Below the pieces are notes generated by a model that made no database searches, was not told where the DNA came from, and saw nothing but the letters and a program-made list of their open reading frames with translations. From Prevotella sp. UBA4268 (GTDB lineage Bacteria; Bacteroidota; Bacteroidia; Bacteroidales; Bacteroidaceae), in the NCBI GenBank assembly GCA_002395135.1, contig DGWC01000107.1, forward strand, positions 1 through 64,000: a stretch of DNA of 64,000 nt, read 5' to 3'. Shown here in pieces: positions 8,226 to 17,410 of this stretch; positions within the stretch are counted from its first letter, which is position 1, and every line of letters starts with the position of its first letter. The translations under genes and the position numbers were made by a program.

Positions 8226-9824
8226 ATGAGTTTAGATGCAAGAACAACAATCGAAACTGGCAAAGCCGTTCTTGGAATCGAGTTGGGTTCCACGAGAATC
8301 AAGTCGATTTTGATTGACCAGGAAAACAAGCCCATCGCCCAAGGTAGCCATGAATGGGAGAACCAACTGGTGGACGGCCTATGGACATATAGCATAGACG
8401 CCATCTGGAACGGCCTTCAAGACAGTTATGCCGACCTGTGCGCTAACGTGAAAAAGCAATACGACACCGACATCCGTAGCCTCGCGGCCATCGGCATCAG
8501 TGCCATGATGCACGGATATATGCCTTTCGACAAGGACGAAAAGATACTGGTGCCCTTCCGCACATGGCGAAACACGAATACGGGAAAGGCTGCCGCCACG
8601 CTTTCGGAACTCTTTTCTTATAACATTCCGCTCCGTTGGAGCATCTCACATTTGTATCAGGCCATTCTTGATAACGAGCCACATGTGAAAGACATCGAGT
8701 TTCTCACCACTCTGGCAGGCTATATCCATTGGCAAATCACGGGCGAAAGAGTGCTCGGAATCGGTGATGCATCGGGCATGCTGCCCATAGATCCCGAAAC
8801 GAAAAACTATTCCGAGGCCATGGTTGATAAGTTTGACCGTCTGATTGCGCCCAACGGCTACTCCTGGAGATTGCTTGACATCCTTCCAAAGGTGCTCGTC
8901 GCCGGAGAAAATGCTGGTTGTCTCACGGAAAAAGGTGCGAAATTGCTCGACAAGAGCGGACTTTTGCAACCAGGAATCCCTGTATGTCCGCCCGAGGGTG
9001 ATGCCGGAACGGGCATGGTGGCCACCAATGCCGTGAAACAACGCACAGGTAACGTATCGGCAGGCACCTCTTCGTTCTCGATGATTGTATTGGAACACGA
9101 CCTTTCCAAGCCTTACGAGATGATCGACATGGTCACCACTCCCGACGGAAGCCTCGTTGCGATGGTGCATTGCAACAATTGCACGTCCGACCTCAATGCA
9201 TGGGTGAACATTTTCAAGGAATACCAGCAACTCATCGGCGTTCCCGTCGACATGAACGAAATATACGGAAAACTATACAACCATGCCTTGGAAGGCGATG
9301 CCGATTGTGGCGGACTGATTTCGTATAACTATATTTCCGGTGAGCCGGTTACCGGATTATCTGAAGGAAGACCGATGTTCGTAAGGTCGGCCAACGACAA
9401 ATTCAATCTTGCCAACTTCATGCGTGCTCATCTGCATGCATCAGTGGGCGTGTTGAAGATTGGCAACGACATCCTCTTCAATGAAGAAAAGGTGAAGGTT
9501 GACAGAATTACCGGACACGGAGGACTCTTCAAGACGAAAGGCGTTGGGCAGCGCATTCTTGCGGCAGCCATCAACTCACCCATTTCCGTCATGGAAACGG
9601 CTGGCGAAGGTGGTGCTTGGGGTATTGCCTTGCTGGCATCTTATCTGGTGAACAATCCTCAGAGCATGTCTCTCCCCGTTTATCTCGACAAGGTGGTGTT
9701 CGTAGGTAATGCAGGTGTGGAGATTCAGCCTACACCCGAAGATGTCGCTGGTTTCAACGCATACATTGAAAACTATAAGAACGGACTTGGCATTGAGCAG
9801 GCTGCGGTGAAGTGCAAGCGCTAA
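8226..9824 (+). CDS. araB: FGGY-family sugar kinase, probable L-ribulokinase
   Basis: A 532-residue FGGY carbohydrate kinase. It has the N-terminal ATP-fold strand [15 protein letters not shown] (residues 17-31), the middle [10 protein letters not shown] (about 179-188), and the C-terminal nucleotide-binding [10 protein letters not shown] with [16 protein letters not shown]. By sequence it resembles xylulokinases more than E. coli AraB. Its place between araA and the arabinofuranosidase shows that the substrate is L-ribulose, the product of araA, as for the Bacteroides enzyme. It is 170 bp after araA. Confidence 0.88.
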   Translation: MSLDARTTIETGKAVLGIELGSTRIKSILIDQENKPIAQGSHEWENQLVDGLWTYSIDAIWNGLQDSYADLCANVKKQYDTDIRSLAAIGISAMMHGYMPFDKDEKILVPFRTWRNTNTGKAAATLSELFSYNIPLRWSISHLYQAILDNEPHVKDIEFLTTLAGYIHWQITGERVLGIGDASGMLPIDPETKNYSEAMVDKFDRLIAPNGYSWRLLDILPKVLVAGENAGCLTEKGAKLLDKSGLLQPGIPVCPPEGDAGTGMVATNAVKQRTGNVSAGTSSFSMIVLEHDLSKPYEMIDMVTTPDGSLVAMVHCNNCTSDLNAWVNIFKEYQQLIGVPVDMNEIYGKLYNHALEGDADCGGLISYNYISGEPVTGLSEGRPMFVRSANDKFNLANFMRAHLHASVGVLKIGNDILFNEEKVKVDRITGHGGLFKTKGVGQRILAAAINSPISVMETAGEGGAWGIALLASYLVNNPQSMSLPVYLDKVVFVGNAGVEIQPTPEDVAGFNAYIENYKNGLGIEQAAVKCKR

Positions 9825-9835
9825 ATGCACACGAT

Positions 9836-9873
9836 GGATAAAGAGTGCGGTTAGGGAATCGCACTCTTTATCC
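9836..9873 (+). terminator. Perfect 14 bp hairpin after the ribulokinase
   Basis: GGATAAAGAGTGCG (9836-9849) pairs without mismatch with CGCACTCTTTATCC (9860-9873) around a 10 nt loop. No T run follows (GTAATATAAAG), so it may be an attenuator or a 3' stabilising structure between the kinase and the GH51 gene rather than a full terminator. Confidence 0.55.
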
Positions 9874-9899
9874 GTAATATAAAGAAAAAGATTCTGTAT

Positions 9900-11486
9900 A
9901 TGAAAAAACTCATTATCGTTGCACTGGCTGCAACATTATCTTCAACGGCATTCTCTCAGGATGCAACGATTAGCATTCAGGCTAACAATGGTTCACAAAT
10001 CATACCGAAAGAAATCTACGGTCAGTTTGCCGAACATCTCGGAACATGTATTTACGGAGGTCTTTGGGTAGGAGAAAACTCACCTATTCCCAACACACAA
10101 GGCTACCGCAACGACGTATTGCAGGCATTGAAAGACCTCAAAGTGCCTGTGCTGCGCTGGCCGGGCGGATGTTTCGCTGATGAATACCACTGGATGGACG
10201 GTATCGGACCCAAGGATAAAAGGCCTAAAATGCAGAACAACAACTGGGGAGGTACCATTGAAGACAACTCTTTCGGCACGCACGAGTTTTTGAACCTATG
10301 CGAACTCATCGGTTGTGAGCCTTATATCAGCGGTAATGTGGGAAGTGGAACGGTGGAAGAACTCGCCAAATGGGTGGAATACATGACCAGCGACGGCGAT
10401 ACGCCCATGGCTAAACTACGCCGCCAAAACGGCCGCGACAAGTCATGGAATGTGAAATATCTCGGCATCGGCAACGAGAGTTGGGGTTGTGGCGGCAATA
10501 TGCGCCCCGAATACTATAGTGACCTTTATCGCAGATACTCCACATATTGCCGCAACTACGACGGTCATCATCTTTATAAGATTGCCAGCGGTGCCAGCGA
10601 CTACGACTATAAGTGGACCAAGGTGCTGATGGAGAATGTAGGCCATCGCATGAATGGTCTCTCGCTTCACTATTACACGGTGTCAGGATGGAACGGAAGC
10701 AAAGGATCGGCCACCAGTTTCGACAGCGACCAGTATTACTGGACACTGGGTAAATGCCTTGAAATAGAGGATGTCATCAAGAAGCATTGCACCATCATGG
10801 ACGAAAAAGACCCGAAGAAGCAGATTGGGTTGCTCGTCGACGAATGGGGAACATGGTGGGACGAAGAGCCGGGAACCATCAGCGGACATCTGTATCAGCA
10901 GAATTCCATGCGCGATGCCATGGTTGCCGCTCTCTCACTGAATGTATTCCATCGCCATACCGAACGCGTGAAGATGGCCAACATTGCTCAAATCGTGAAC
11001 GTATTGCAGAGCATGATTCTGACAGATACCAAAGGCACTGGCCACATGGTGCTCACTCCAACCTACCATGTGTTTGAAATGTACAAACCATTCCAGAATG
11101 CCACCTATCTGCACACCGACATCAAATGCGAAAACATGACCGTAAGGCATGAAATGAACGAGGCTGTCAACAGCAACAAGGAAGACGGATTTCGTCGTCT
11201 GCCCATGATTAGTGCCACGGCTGCCAAGAAAGACGACGGCACCATCGTGATTTCCGTGACCAATGTTAGTCTCGACAAGAAAAAGGAAATAGAAATCAAC
11301 GTGGACGGTGCGAAGATGAAATCCATGAACGGCCGAATCCTCACTTGCAAGAATATCTCCGACTATAACGATTTCGACCATCCCGAAAGAGTAAAACCAG
11401 AGACATTCAAAGACGTTAAGGTGAAAAAGAATAGCCTGAAGTTCAAGATTCCGGCCAAGTCAATCATTGTATTGGAAGTGAAATAA
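9900..11486 (+). CDS. GH51 alpha-L-arabinofuranosidase, exported
   Basis: A 528-residue glycoside hydrolase that removes terminal arabinofuranose from arabinan or arabinoxylan oligosaccharides. A signal peptide (about residues 1-20, ending TAFSQ) sends it to the periplasm. GH51 landmarks are [18 protein letters not shown] (about 41-58), [14 protein letters not shown] (about 84-97), [13 protein letters not shown] with the acid/base Glu (about 192), and [11 protein letters not shown] with the nucleophile Glu (about 316). It would supply L-arabinose to the genes upstream. Spacing to the ribulokinase is 75 bp with a hairpin between. Confidence 0.93.
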   Translation: MKKLIIVALAATLSSTAFSQDATISIQANNGSQIIPKEIYGQFAEHLGTCIYGGLWVGENSPIPNTQGYRNDVLQALKDLKVPVLRWPGGCFADEYHWMDGIGPKDKRPKMQNNNWGGTIEDNSFGTHEFLNLCELIGCEPYISGNVGSGTVEELAKWVEYMTSDGDTPMAKLRRQNGRDKSWNVKYLGIGNESWGCGGNMRPEYYSDLYRRYSTYCRNYDGHHLYKIASGASDYDYKWTKVLMENVGHRMNGLSLHYYTVSGWNGSKGSATSFDSDQYYWTLGKCLEIEDVIKKHCTIMDEKDPKKQIGLLVDEWGTWWDEEPGTISGHLYQQNSMRDAMVAALSLNVFHRHTERVKMANIAQIVNVLQSMILTDTKGTGHMVLTPTYHVFEMYKPFQNATYLHTDIKCENMTVRHEMNEAVNSNKEDGFRRLPMISATAAKKDDGTIVISVTNVSLDKKKEIEINVDGAKMKSMNGRILTCKNISDYNDFDHPERVKPETFKDVKVKKNSLKFKIPAKSIIVLEVK

Positions 11487-11534
11487 GTTACACCGTGATA
11501 TGAAATACAAGTCACATTGGAAGTGAAATAAGTA
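11472..11534 (+). repeat. 18 bp direct repeat at the end of the GH51 gene
   Basis: ATTGGAAGTGAAATAAGT occurs at 11472-11489, covering the last codons and stop, and again at 11517-11534, 45 bp downstream. It looks like a small local duplication of the gene's tail. Confidence 0.7.
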
Positions 11535-11592
11535 ACTCCCAATCCGACTGGAAACATACATAATAGAGATTAATTACATAATTATTTAAGAT

Positions 11593-13614
11593 ATGAATAG
11601 TAAGACATTAATGAACAAGGCTGCTGACAATATTCGTATTCTGGCAGCATCAATGGTAGAAAAAGCCAATTCCGGACACCCAGGAGGTGCCATGGGCGGT
11701 GCAGACTTTATCAACGTACTTTTCTCGGAGTTCCTGGTATACGACCCGGATAATCCCGAATGGGCAGGAAGAGACCGTTTCTTCCTCGATCCAGGTCACA
11801 TGAGCCCCATGCTGTATAGCGCTCTTTGCCTGCAGGGCAGGTTCTCTCTCGATGAAATTGCACAGTTCCGTCAGTGGGGCTCTCCCACCCCAGGACACCC
11901 TGAGCGTGAACTCAAGCGCGGCATTGAAAACACTTCGGGTCCGCTGGGACAAGGACATACCTTCGCCGCTGGTGCGGCCGTGGCCGAGAAATTCTTACAG
12001 GCTCGCCTTGGCAAAGAGGTGATGAAGCATAAGATATATGCCTACATTTCAGACGGAGGCGTAGAAGAGGAAATCTCGCAAGGCACAGGCCGCATTGCCG
12101 GTATTCTGGGTCTGAGCAACCTTATCATGTTCTACGACTCTAACGACATCCAACTCTCCACGGAGACCAAGGTGGTTATGAACGAAGACACTGCCGCCAA
12201 ATACAAGGCTTGGGGATGGAATGTGCTCACATGCAACGGAAACGATGCCGAAGAAATACGTGCTGCCCTCGTTGAAGCCAACAAGGAAACGGAGCGTCCT
12301 ACATTGATTATCGGTAAGACCATCATGGGCAAGGGTGCTCTGCGTGCCGACGGTACAAGTTACGAAGCATGTATCAACACGCACGGTGCTCCACTTGGCG
12401 GTGATGCCTATACCAACACCATCAAGAATCTTGGCGGCAATCCAGAAAAGCCGTTTACTATTTTCCCCGAAGTGGAAGAACTCTATGCAAAGCGCCGCGA
12501 AGAACTGAAAAAGATTGTTGCCGAGCGCCATGCTGAAGAAGAGAAATGGGCAAAAGAGAACCCCGAGAAGGCTGCTTTGATGAAGGAATGGTTCAGTGGC
12601 AATGCACCAAAGGTAGACTGGAATGCCGTGGTCCAGAAAGAAGGATCGGCCACACGCGCCGCAAGTGCCGCCTGTCTTGGTGTTTTGGCTGAGCAGGTAC
12701 CTAACATGATTTGCGCTTCTGCCGACCTTTCCAACTCTGATAAGACCGACGGATTCTTGAAGAAAACCAAGAGTCTGGTAAGAAACGACTTCGAAGGAGC
12801 CTTCTTCCAGGCAGGTGTTGCCGAACTCACCATGGCCTGCATGTGCATCGGTATGTATCTGCACGGCGGTGTGATTCCCGCTTGCGGCACGTTCTTCGTG
12901 TTCTCCGACTATATGAAACCAGCCGTGCGCATGGCTGCTTTGATGGAAGTTCCCATCAAATTCATCTGGACTCACGATGCATTCCGCGTAGGTGAAGACG
13001 GTCCTACACACGAGCCCGTGGAGCAGGAAGCACAGATCCGCCTGATGGAAAAACTGAAGAATCATCACGGAAAAGACAGTGTTCGCGTGTTCCGTCCCGC
13101 TGATGCCGACGAGACAACCGTATGTTGGGCCATGGCCATGGAGAACATGGAAACACCAACGGCTCTCATTTTCTCTCGCCAGAACATCGCAAAACTTCCC
13201 GCTGGCAACGACTATGAGCAGGCTCGCAAGGGTGCTTATGTGGTGGCAGGAAGCGATGAGGACTACGACGTGATTCTGCTTGCCGACGGTTCTGAAGTAT
13301 CCACGCTTGTTGCCGGAACTGAACTCTTGCGCAAAGACGGCATCAAGGTTCGCATCGTAAGCGTACCTTCTGAAGGTCTGTTCCGTAGCCAGAGCAAGGA
13401 ATATCAAGAGCAGATATTGCCAAAGGGTGCCAAAATCTTCGGTATGACGGCAGGTCTGCCCGTTACCTTGGAAGGTCTCGTGGGTGCCAATGGTAAGGTA
13501 TTCGGAATGCCGAGTTTCGGTTTCTCAGCCCCCTACAAGGTTCTCGACGAGAAATTAGGCTATACTGCTGACAACGTATACAACCAAGTGAAAGCCTTCT
13601 TGGCAGAATCATAA
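11593..13614 (+). CDS. tkt: Transketolase
   Basis: A 673-residue thiamine-diphosphate enzyme of the non-oxidative pentose phosphate pathway, moving two-carbon units between sugar phosphates. Seen are the N-terminal SGHPGGAMGGADF (about 27-39), LGQGHTFAAGAAVAEK, the thiamine-binding stretch from YISDGGVEEE to YDSNDIQLS (about 150-190), and the C-terminal pyrimidine-binding region with DAFRVGEDGPTHEPVEQ (about 464-480). Its place after the arabinose genes makes sense, because xylulose 5-phosphate from AraD is its substrate. It is 106 bp after the GH51 gene, so it may have its own promoter. Confidence 0.95.
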   Translation: MNSKTLMNKAADNIRILAASMVEKANSGHPGGAMGGADFINVLFSEFLVYDPDNPEWAGRDRFFLDPGHMSPMLYSALCLQGRFSLDEIAQFRQWGSPTPGHPERELKRGIENTSGPLGQGHTFAAGAAVAEKFLQARLGKEVMKHKIYAYISDGGVEEEISQGTGRIAGILGLSNLIMFYDSNDIQLSTETKVVMNEDTAAKYKAWGWNVLTCNGNDAEEIRAALVEANKETERPTLIIGKTIMGKGALRADGTSYEACINTHGAPLGGDAYTNTIKNLGGNPEKPFTIFPEVEELYAKRREELKKIVAERHAEEEKWAKENPEKAALMKEWFSGNAPKVDWNAVVQKEGSATRAASAACLGVLAEQVPNMICASADLSNSDKTDGFLKKTKSLVRNDFEGAFFQAGVAELTMACMCIGMYLHGGVIPACGTFFVFSDYMKPAVRMAALMEVPIKFIWTHDAFRVGEDGPTHEPVEQEAQIRLMEKLKNHHGKDSVRVFRPADADETTVCWAMAMENMETPTALIFSRQNIAKLPAGNDYEQARKGAYVVAGSDEDYDVILLADGSEVSTLVAGTELLRKDGIKVRIVSVPSEGLFRSQSKEYQEQILPKGAKIFGMTAGLPVTLEGLVGANGKVFGMPSFGFSAPYKVLDEKLGYTADNVYNQVKAFLAES

Positions 13615-13630
13615 CCGAGATTTCACACAT

Positions 13631-13668
13631 AGTGCTGCGCCAAAAGGCTTCGGCCCGTGCGCAGCACT
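13631..13668 (+). terminator. Intrinsic terminator after transketolase
   Basis: AGTGCTGCGC (13631-13640) pairs with GCGCAGCACT (13659-13668) in a 10 bp GC-rich stem, followed by GTTCTTTTATTT. This is a plausible intrinsic terminator between tkt and rpiB. Confidence 0.7.
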
Positions 13669-13696
13669 GTTCTTTTATTTACCTGTAATCTAAATA

Positions 13697-14137
13697 ATGA
13701 TGGACGTAAAGACAGTAGGAATAGCCAGCGACCACGCTGGATTCGCACTCAAACAATATGTCATTCAATACCTGAAAGAAAAGGGACTGGAGTATAAAGA
13801 CTACGGCACCTACACGGAAGATTCGTGCGACTACAGCGATTTCGGTCATGCGCTGGCCAAAGGCATAGAAGACGGAGAAGTATATCCCGGTATTGCCATC
13901 TGCGGAAGCGGTGAAGGCATCAGCATGACACTCAACAAGCACCAGCAGATTCGTGCCGGTTTGTGCTGGATACCAGAGATTGCTCATCTGATTCGCCAGC
14001 ACAACAATGCCAACGTGTTGGTGATGCCAGGCCGTTTCATCGACAACGACATGGCGAAAAGTATCATGGACGAATTCTTCGCCACCGATTTTGAGGGAGG
14101 AAGACACCAGCGTCGTATCGACAAAATACCTCTCTGA
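13697..14137 (+). CDS. rpiB: Ribose-5-phosphate isomerase B
   Basis: A 146-residue RpiB/LacAB-family isomerase interconverting ribose 5-phosphate and ribulose 5-phosphate. Seen are IASDHAGFALK (residues 9-19), YKDYGTYTEDSCDYSDF, and the active-site CGSGEGISMTLNKHQQIRAGLCW with the catalytic Cys near residue 71. It completes the pentose phosphate link of the arabinose block. The first two codons are both ATG and either could serve. Two hairpins follow the stop. Confidence 0.95.
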   Translation: MMDVKTVGIASDHAGFALKQYVIQYLKEKGLEYKDYGTYTEDSCDYSDFGHALAKGIEDGEVYPGIAICGSGEGISMTLNKHQQIRAGLCWIPEIAHLIRQHNNANVLVMPGRFIDNDMAKSIMDEFFATDFEGGRHQRRIDKIPL

Positions 14138-14149
14138 AAGTAATCTATA

Positions 14150-14186
14150 CGGGCTTTGTATACGCCGTAGTCACGTAACAAGCCCG
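14150..14186 (+). terminator. Hairpin after rpiB
   Basis: CGGGCTT (14150-14156) pairs with AAGCCCG (14180-14186). No T run follows, and it lies just before the stronger terminator at 14204. Confidence 0.4.
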
Positions 14187-14203
14187 ATACATAAACATCT
14201 GTT

Positions 14204-14269
14204 CATGTCACCATGTTGTGAAAATGCCAGCAAAATAGGAAGGCATTCAACATGGTGACATGTTTTTTT
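14204..14269 (+). terminator. Strong terminator hairpin, family copy A
   Basis: CATGTCACCATGTTG (14204-14218) pairs perfectly with CAACATGGTGACATG (14248-14262). A one-sided bulge TGAA follows, then AATGCC/GGCATT, a 13 nt loop, and TTTTTTT at 14263-14269. It is a textbook intrinsic terminator. The same architecture with compensating base changes recurs at 32805-32859. Confidence 0.85.
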
Positions 14270-14370
14270 CGAATAAGAGGCAAATATGTCCTTTATTTGA
14301 AAAAAATTGTAATTTCCGTGCAGTTTTTTGTGAAAAGTGGCGTCTATGTCAGTAGAGGCAGTATGTTTTG

Positions 14371-16059
14371 ATGGACATAGAAGAACTCATAGAGCGATGG
14401 CGACAAGGCGACGAGACTGCACTCGGAAGCCTATATGGGGCATATCACCGACAAATGACGGGGATATGCCAACACATTGTGGGCAACCAACAAGTTGCAG
14501 AAGAATTGGCACATGATGCATTTCTTCTGGCTTTTGCCAAGATGAACCAATTGCACAACCCCAATCGCTTCGAGGCGTGGCTGAAAAGCATCACTACCAA
14601 TGTGGCCCTGCGATATGTGCAACGGCATCATGAGCCTACAATGCTTTCGCTTTCCACACTCTCTGAAGAAGAACTGCCACATGAACCTGTTCCATCAGAT
14701 GATAAGCCATTGCCGACAATGACACAACTGATGACGGCTATTGAGGCTCTTCCCAATGGTTACGGGCAGGTGTTCAAGTTGGCAGTTATCCAAGAGATGA
14801 CACACAAGGAAATAGCCGAAATCCTTGGCATTGCTGCCCACTCGTCATCCTCACAATTGTCAAGGGCAAAGAAAATGTTGCAGAAGTCACTTGCCCAGTA
14901 TTGGTTGCTATGGCTCCTGCCGCTTCTGTTACCGTTGGGCATCTACCTATATAAAGCAGGGAAAACTATTGACGTGCCACATCCTGTAGTGATAAAACAA
15001 GACCACTTTAAATCAGACACCAGCCATGATGATAGAGAAACAACAACGACAGAACAAGTAATTCCTGCTACTCCAAAGACTACCCCACTCCATGTGGCTG
15101 TTGCTTCTGGCAAATATCTCCCTGTCGATAGTCTTCTCACTATCGACACGCTCCATTACGTAGCAGAAGAAACACGGCACACTGATTCAACAACCATCAT
15201 ACACGACGGACAACCGCTACCTGTCTTGCATCCAGACAAGGGCACATATATCGCTGAAAGATACATAGAAAAGCCTGCGGAAGTAAAGCATCAGGTGAAA
15301 AAGTGGTCAGTTGATTTAGCATATAACGGCAGCATGGGTGAAAAGAATGCTAATCGTCCGCATGTGTTCACAGAGACAGAAATGACAGGCATAACAAGTG
15401 AGATACCACGTGTACGTTCCTTTGAAAGATGGAGCGATTATGCAGAAGCATTACAGAGCAGAACTCTGGATGTTGATGATAAGACTTATCAAACCATACT
15501 GAAGATTGCACAACGCAATGCCGCACGGCCAGTTTCTGACAAGATAGAGCGCAATACACACCACCATATGCCTACCACCTTCTCTTTGGCATTGAAGTAC
15601 AAACTGAATAATCGCGTTGCTATTGAAACCGGTTTGAGTTATAGTCGTCTCAAGTCGGAATCTGAAATAGGCACACGTGGTAGTGCCATTCACGAGCAAC
15701 AAGCCATCCACTATCTCGGCATACCTTTGAAAGGTACATATCATATATATCAAGTTGGGCGATGGAACCTCTACGAAAGTCTCGGTGCTAAGTTGGAGAT
15801 ACCAGTCTATGCACCATCCAATACCAGTTATTATGTCGACGGCACGCAGGAAATCAGCAACAAGACCACAATCCACGTTCCATTACAATGGTCGGTCGGC
15901 ACGGGACTTGGCTTGCAGTACAACTTTACGCCCGATATCGGCATCTTTGCAGAACCGAGTTTGCAATACTACACACCAACTGGCAGCGACATAGAAACCT
16001 TCCACACGGAACATACATTCACATTCTCGTTGCCTTTAGGAATCCGCATAACGTGGTAA
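14371..16059 (+). CDS. ECF sigma factor fused to membrane helix and outer-membrane beta-barrel
   Basis: One uninterrupted 562-residue chain carries four regions. Residues 3-86 are sigma region 2 (GDETALGSLYGAYHRQM, HDAFLLAFAKM, NPNRFEAWLKSI). Residues 118-173 are sigma region 4 (ALPNGYGQVF, EMTHKEIAEILGI, SQLSRAKKMLQ). Residues 178-195 are a membrane helix rich in Leu (YWLLWLLPLLLPLGIYLY). A Thr/Pro-rich periplasmic linker runs from about 197 to 308. From about 310 to the end alternating strands resemble OMP_b-brl proteins (KWSVDLAYNGSM, AIETGLSYSRL, WSVGTGLGLQYNF), and the last residues LPLGIRITW end in an aromatic, as Bam substrates do. It could sense the envelope and direct RNA polymerase in one molecule, perhaps after proteolysis. 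That role is inferred. Start is ATG 14371. Confidence 0.85.
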   Translation: MDIEELIERWRQGDETALGSLYGAYHRQMTGICQHIVGNQQVAEELAHDAFLLAFAKMNQLHNPNRFEAWLKSITTNVALRYVQRHHEPTMLSLSTLSEEELPHEPVPSDDKPLPTMTQLMTAIEALPNGYGQVFKLAVIQEMTHKEIAEILGIAAHSSSSQLSRAKKMLQKSLAQYWLLWLLPLLLPLGIYLYKAGKTIDVPHPVVIKQDHFKSDTSHDDRETTTTEQVIPATPKTTPLHVAVASGKYLPVDSLLTIDTLHYVAEETRHTDSTTIIHDGQPLPVLHPDKGTYIAERYIEKPAEVKHQVKKWSVDLAYNGSMGEKNANRPHVFTETEMTGITSEIPRVRSFERWSDYAEALQSRTLDVDDKTYQTILKIAQRNAARPVSDKIERNTHHHMPTTFSLALKYKLNNRVAIETGLSYSRLKSESEIGTRGSAIHEQQAIHYLGIPLKGTYHIYQVGRWNLYESLGAKLEIPVYAPSNTSYYVDGTQEISNKTTIHVPLQWSVGTGLGLQYNFTPDIGIFAEPSLQYYTPTGSDIETFHTEHTFTFSLPLGIRITW

Positions 16060-16081
16060 TATCCCATCCCGAATCATGCAG

Positions 16082-16134
16082 TCTTTTCTTGTTTGGTGGT
16101 ATCTATCACTTTAGAGAAACAAAACAAGAAAAGA
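16082..16134 (+). promoter_or_regulatory. Hairpin covering the methyltransferase translation start
   Basis: TCTTTTCTTGTTT (16082-16094) pairs perfectly with AAACAAGAAAAGA (16122-16134). The right arm contains the only purine-rich stretch before the ATG at 16137. GCA (16078-16080) can further pair with TGC at 16138-16140, which includes the start codon. In the folded RNA the start region would be hidden. Confidence 0.5.
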
Positions 16135-16136
16135 TT

Positions 16137-16928
16137 ATGCAACATCGACATCTGAACCGTAAACAATACTTCTATGAGTTGTCAAACACAGCCCGCGAGT
16201 TCTACATGGAATATCTGGCAACATATATCACTCTGACATCAGAAACCTGCATACTGGAAATAGGTTGTGGCGAGGGTGGCAATCTGCTTCCATTTGCTGA
16301 AAAGGGTTGTCGGGTGACAGGTATGGATATTTGCCAAGTGCGTATCAACGAGGCACGTACCTTCTTTGCACAATGTCATCAACGAGGAACTTTCATCTGC
16401 AAGGATTTCCTTCTTGCAGATAAGACAACAAACGATGAAGAACGATACGACCTCATACTTGTTCACGATGTTATAGAGCATATTGCCCCCTCTTGCAAAC
16501 GGGAGTTTTTTCTTCACGTCAAGGGTTTCCTGAGAGTGCGAGGCATCGTGTTCTTCGGCTTTCCTGTCTGGCAGAACCCCTTCGGCGGCCATCAGCAGAT
16601 TAGCGTTGGACTTACCTCAAAACTTCCTTTCGTGCATCTGATGCCCAAGCCAATCTATCGAACCATGTTGAAGTTGAGCGGAAATACAAGCGACACCATT
16701 AACGAATTGATTGACATCCGAGCCTCACGTATGACTATAGAACATTTCGAACAATTGACTTTGGAAACTGGATATACCATCTGCCGGCGCATGCTTTGGC
16801 TCATCAACCCACACTACAAGCAGAAGTTCCACATAAATCCCCGCCGCCTGTGGGCTTTCTTTGCCAACATTCGATTTCTTCGCAACTTCTATACTACATC
16901 AGCGTGGTATTTACTTCGTCTATCATAA
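16137..16928 (+). CDS. Class I SAM-dependent methyltransferase
   Basis: A 263-residue protein. The SAM-binding fold shows motif I in CILEIGCGEGGNLLPF (about residues 36-51), an acidic strand end VTGMDICQ (about 60), and YDLILVHDVIEHI (about 105-117, post-motif II/III). The substrate is unknown; the Met_11/Met_25-like layout fits methyltransferases acting on small molecules or lipids. The frame is open for 83 codons upstream, but that stretch overlaps the sigma-barrel gene, so I choose the ATG at 16137. It lies 77 bp after the fusion gene and is probably co-transcribed, with translation potentially gated by the hairpin before it. Confidence 0.85.
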   Translation: MQHRHLNRKQYFYELSNTAREFYMEYLATYITLTSETCILEIGCGEGGNLLPFAEKGCRVTGMDICQVRINEARTFFAQCHQRGTFICKDFLLADKTTNDEERYDLILVHDVIEHIAPSCKREFFLHVKGFLRVRGIVFFGFPVWQNPFGGHQQISVGLTSKLPFVHLMPKPIYRTMLKLSGNTSDTINELIDIRASRMTIEHFEQLTLETGYTICRRMLWLINPHYKQKFHINPRRLWAFFANIRFLRNFYTTSAWYLLRLS

Positions 16929-16974
16929 ATATAATCAGTAATCCACCCACCGATGTCATCGCAACGTGTCGTTG

Positions 16975-17410
16975 ATGATGGCGGAACAAAGCAATTCATG
17001 TGCTTGAAATTGTCAAGGAAAATCCGAGTTTTGCCTCTCATACGGGCGATGTTGGTCAAAGACGACCCATTGGAAGTGAAATACGAGAGTATCGAGACAT
17101 ATTTCGCAACTTGTTGATTAATAATTAATTACAACGAAAGAGGTTTATTCTTATACGATGAAATCAGATTTTTGCAGAAAAAAGCATAGTTTTTGAGGTG
17201 CAAAAACATATATTTTGAGGTGCGAAACCATAGTTTTTGGACAGTAAAACCATAGTTTTTAAAGGTCAAAAGCATAGGTTTTGCGAGTCGAAACGTGCGT
17301 CTCGGTAATGAATCTTTACGTTTTCGTGTTTTCAAAGTCCATTTTACACAAATTCCATTTCTATTTTGAGCAAAATCGCCGACATTGTTTTGTCACAATT
17401 TATCCAATTT
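16975..17410 (+). repeat. Dispersed ~430 bp repeat, copy 1
   Basis: This stretch aligns along its whole length with 48065-48480. Shared landmarks in order are a GCGGAAC segment, GAAATTGTCAAGG near 17009, CTCTCATACGGGCGAT, five ~22 bp units at 17182-17293, then TCGGTAATGAATCTTTACG and TTTCTATTTTGA. The units share the pattern NCATAGTTTTTGAGGTGCAAA. Identity is roughly two-thirds outside the units and higher in the last unit and the segment after it. It directly follows the methyltransferase stop. I see no gene in 16929-17606 apart from this and the next gene's promoter. Confidence 0.75.

Noticed and set aside
9831..9880. Possible riboswitch between the kinase and GH51 genes.
   Set aside because: Only one simple hairpin is present; no conserved core of a known riboswitch class is visible.
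12049..13407. A 452-codon minus-strand frame inside transketolase.
   Set aside because: Length comes from codon bias of tkt; the sequence has no start context or domain.
15888..16136. An 83-codon N-terminal extension of the methyltransferase.
   Set aside because: It runs in another frame inside the 3' end of the sigma-barrel gene and shows no fold or homology; the SAM fold begins after the ATG at 16137.
17182..17293. Regular ~22 bp units suggesting a CRISPR array.
   Set aside because: The units are directly adjacent without unique spacers, vary strongly between units, and no cas genes are present.
17129..17335. A 68-codon minus-strand frame in repeat copy 1 that aligns without gaps to one in copy 2 (48202-48426).
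   Set aside because: Both depend on TTG starts, differences between copies are not concentrated in third codon positions, and the DNA repeat itself explains the similarity. I treat it as non-coding, although a short peptide cannot be excluded.
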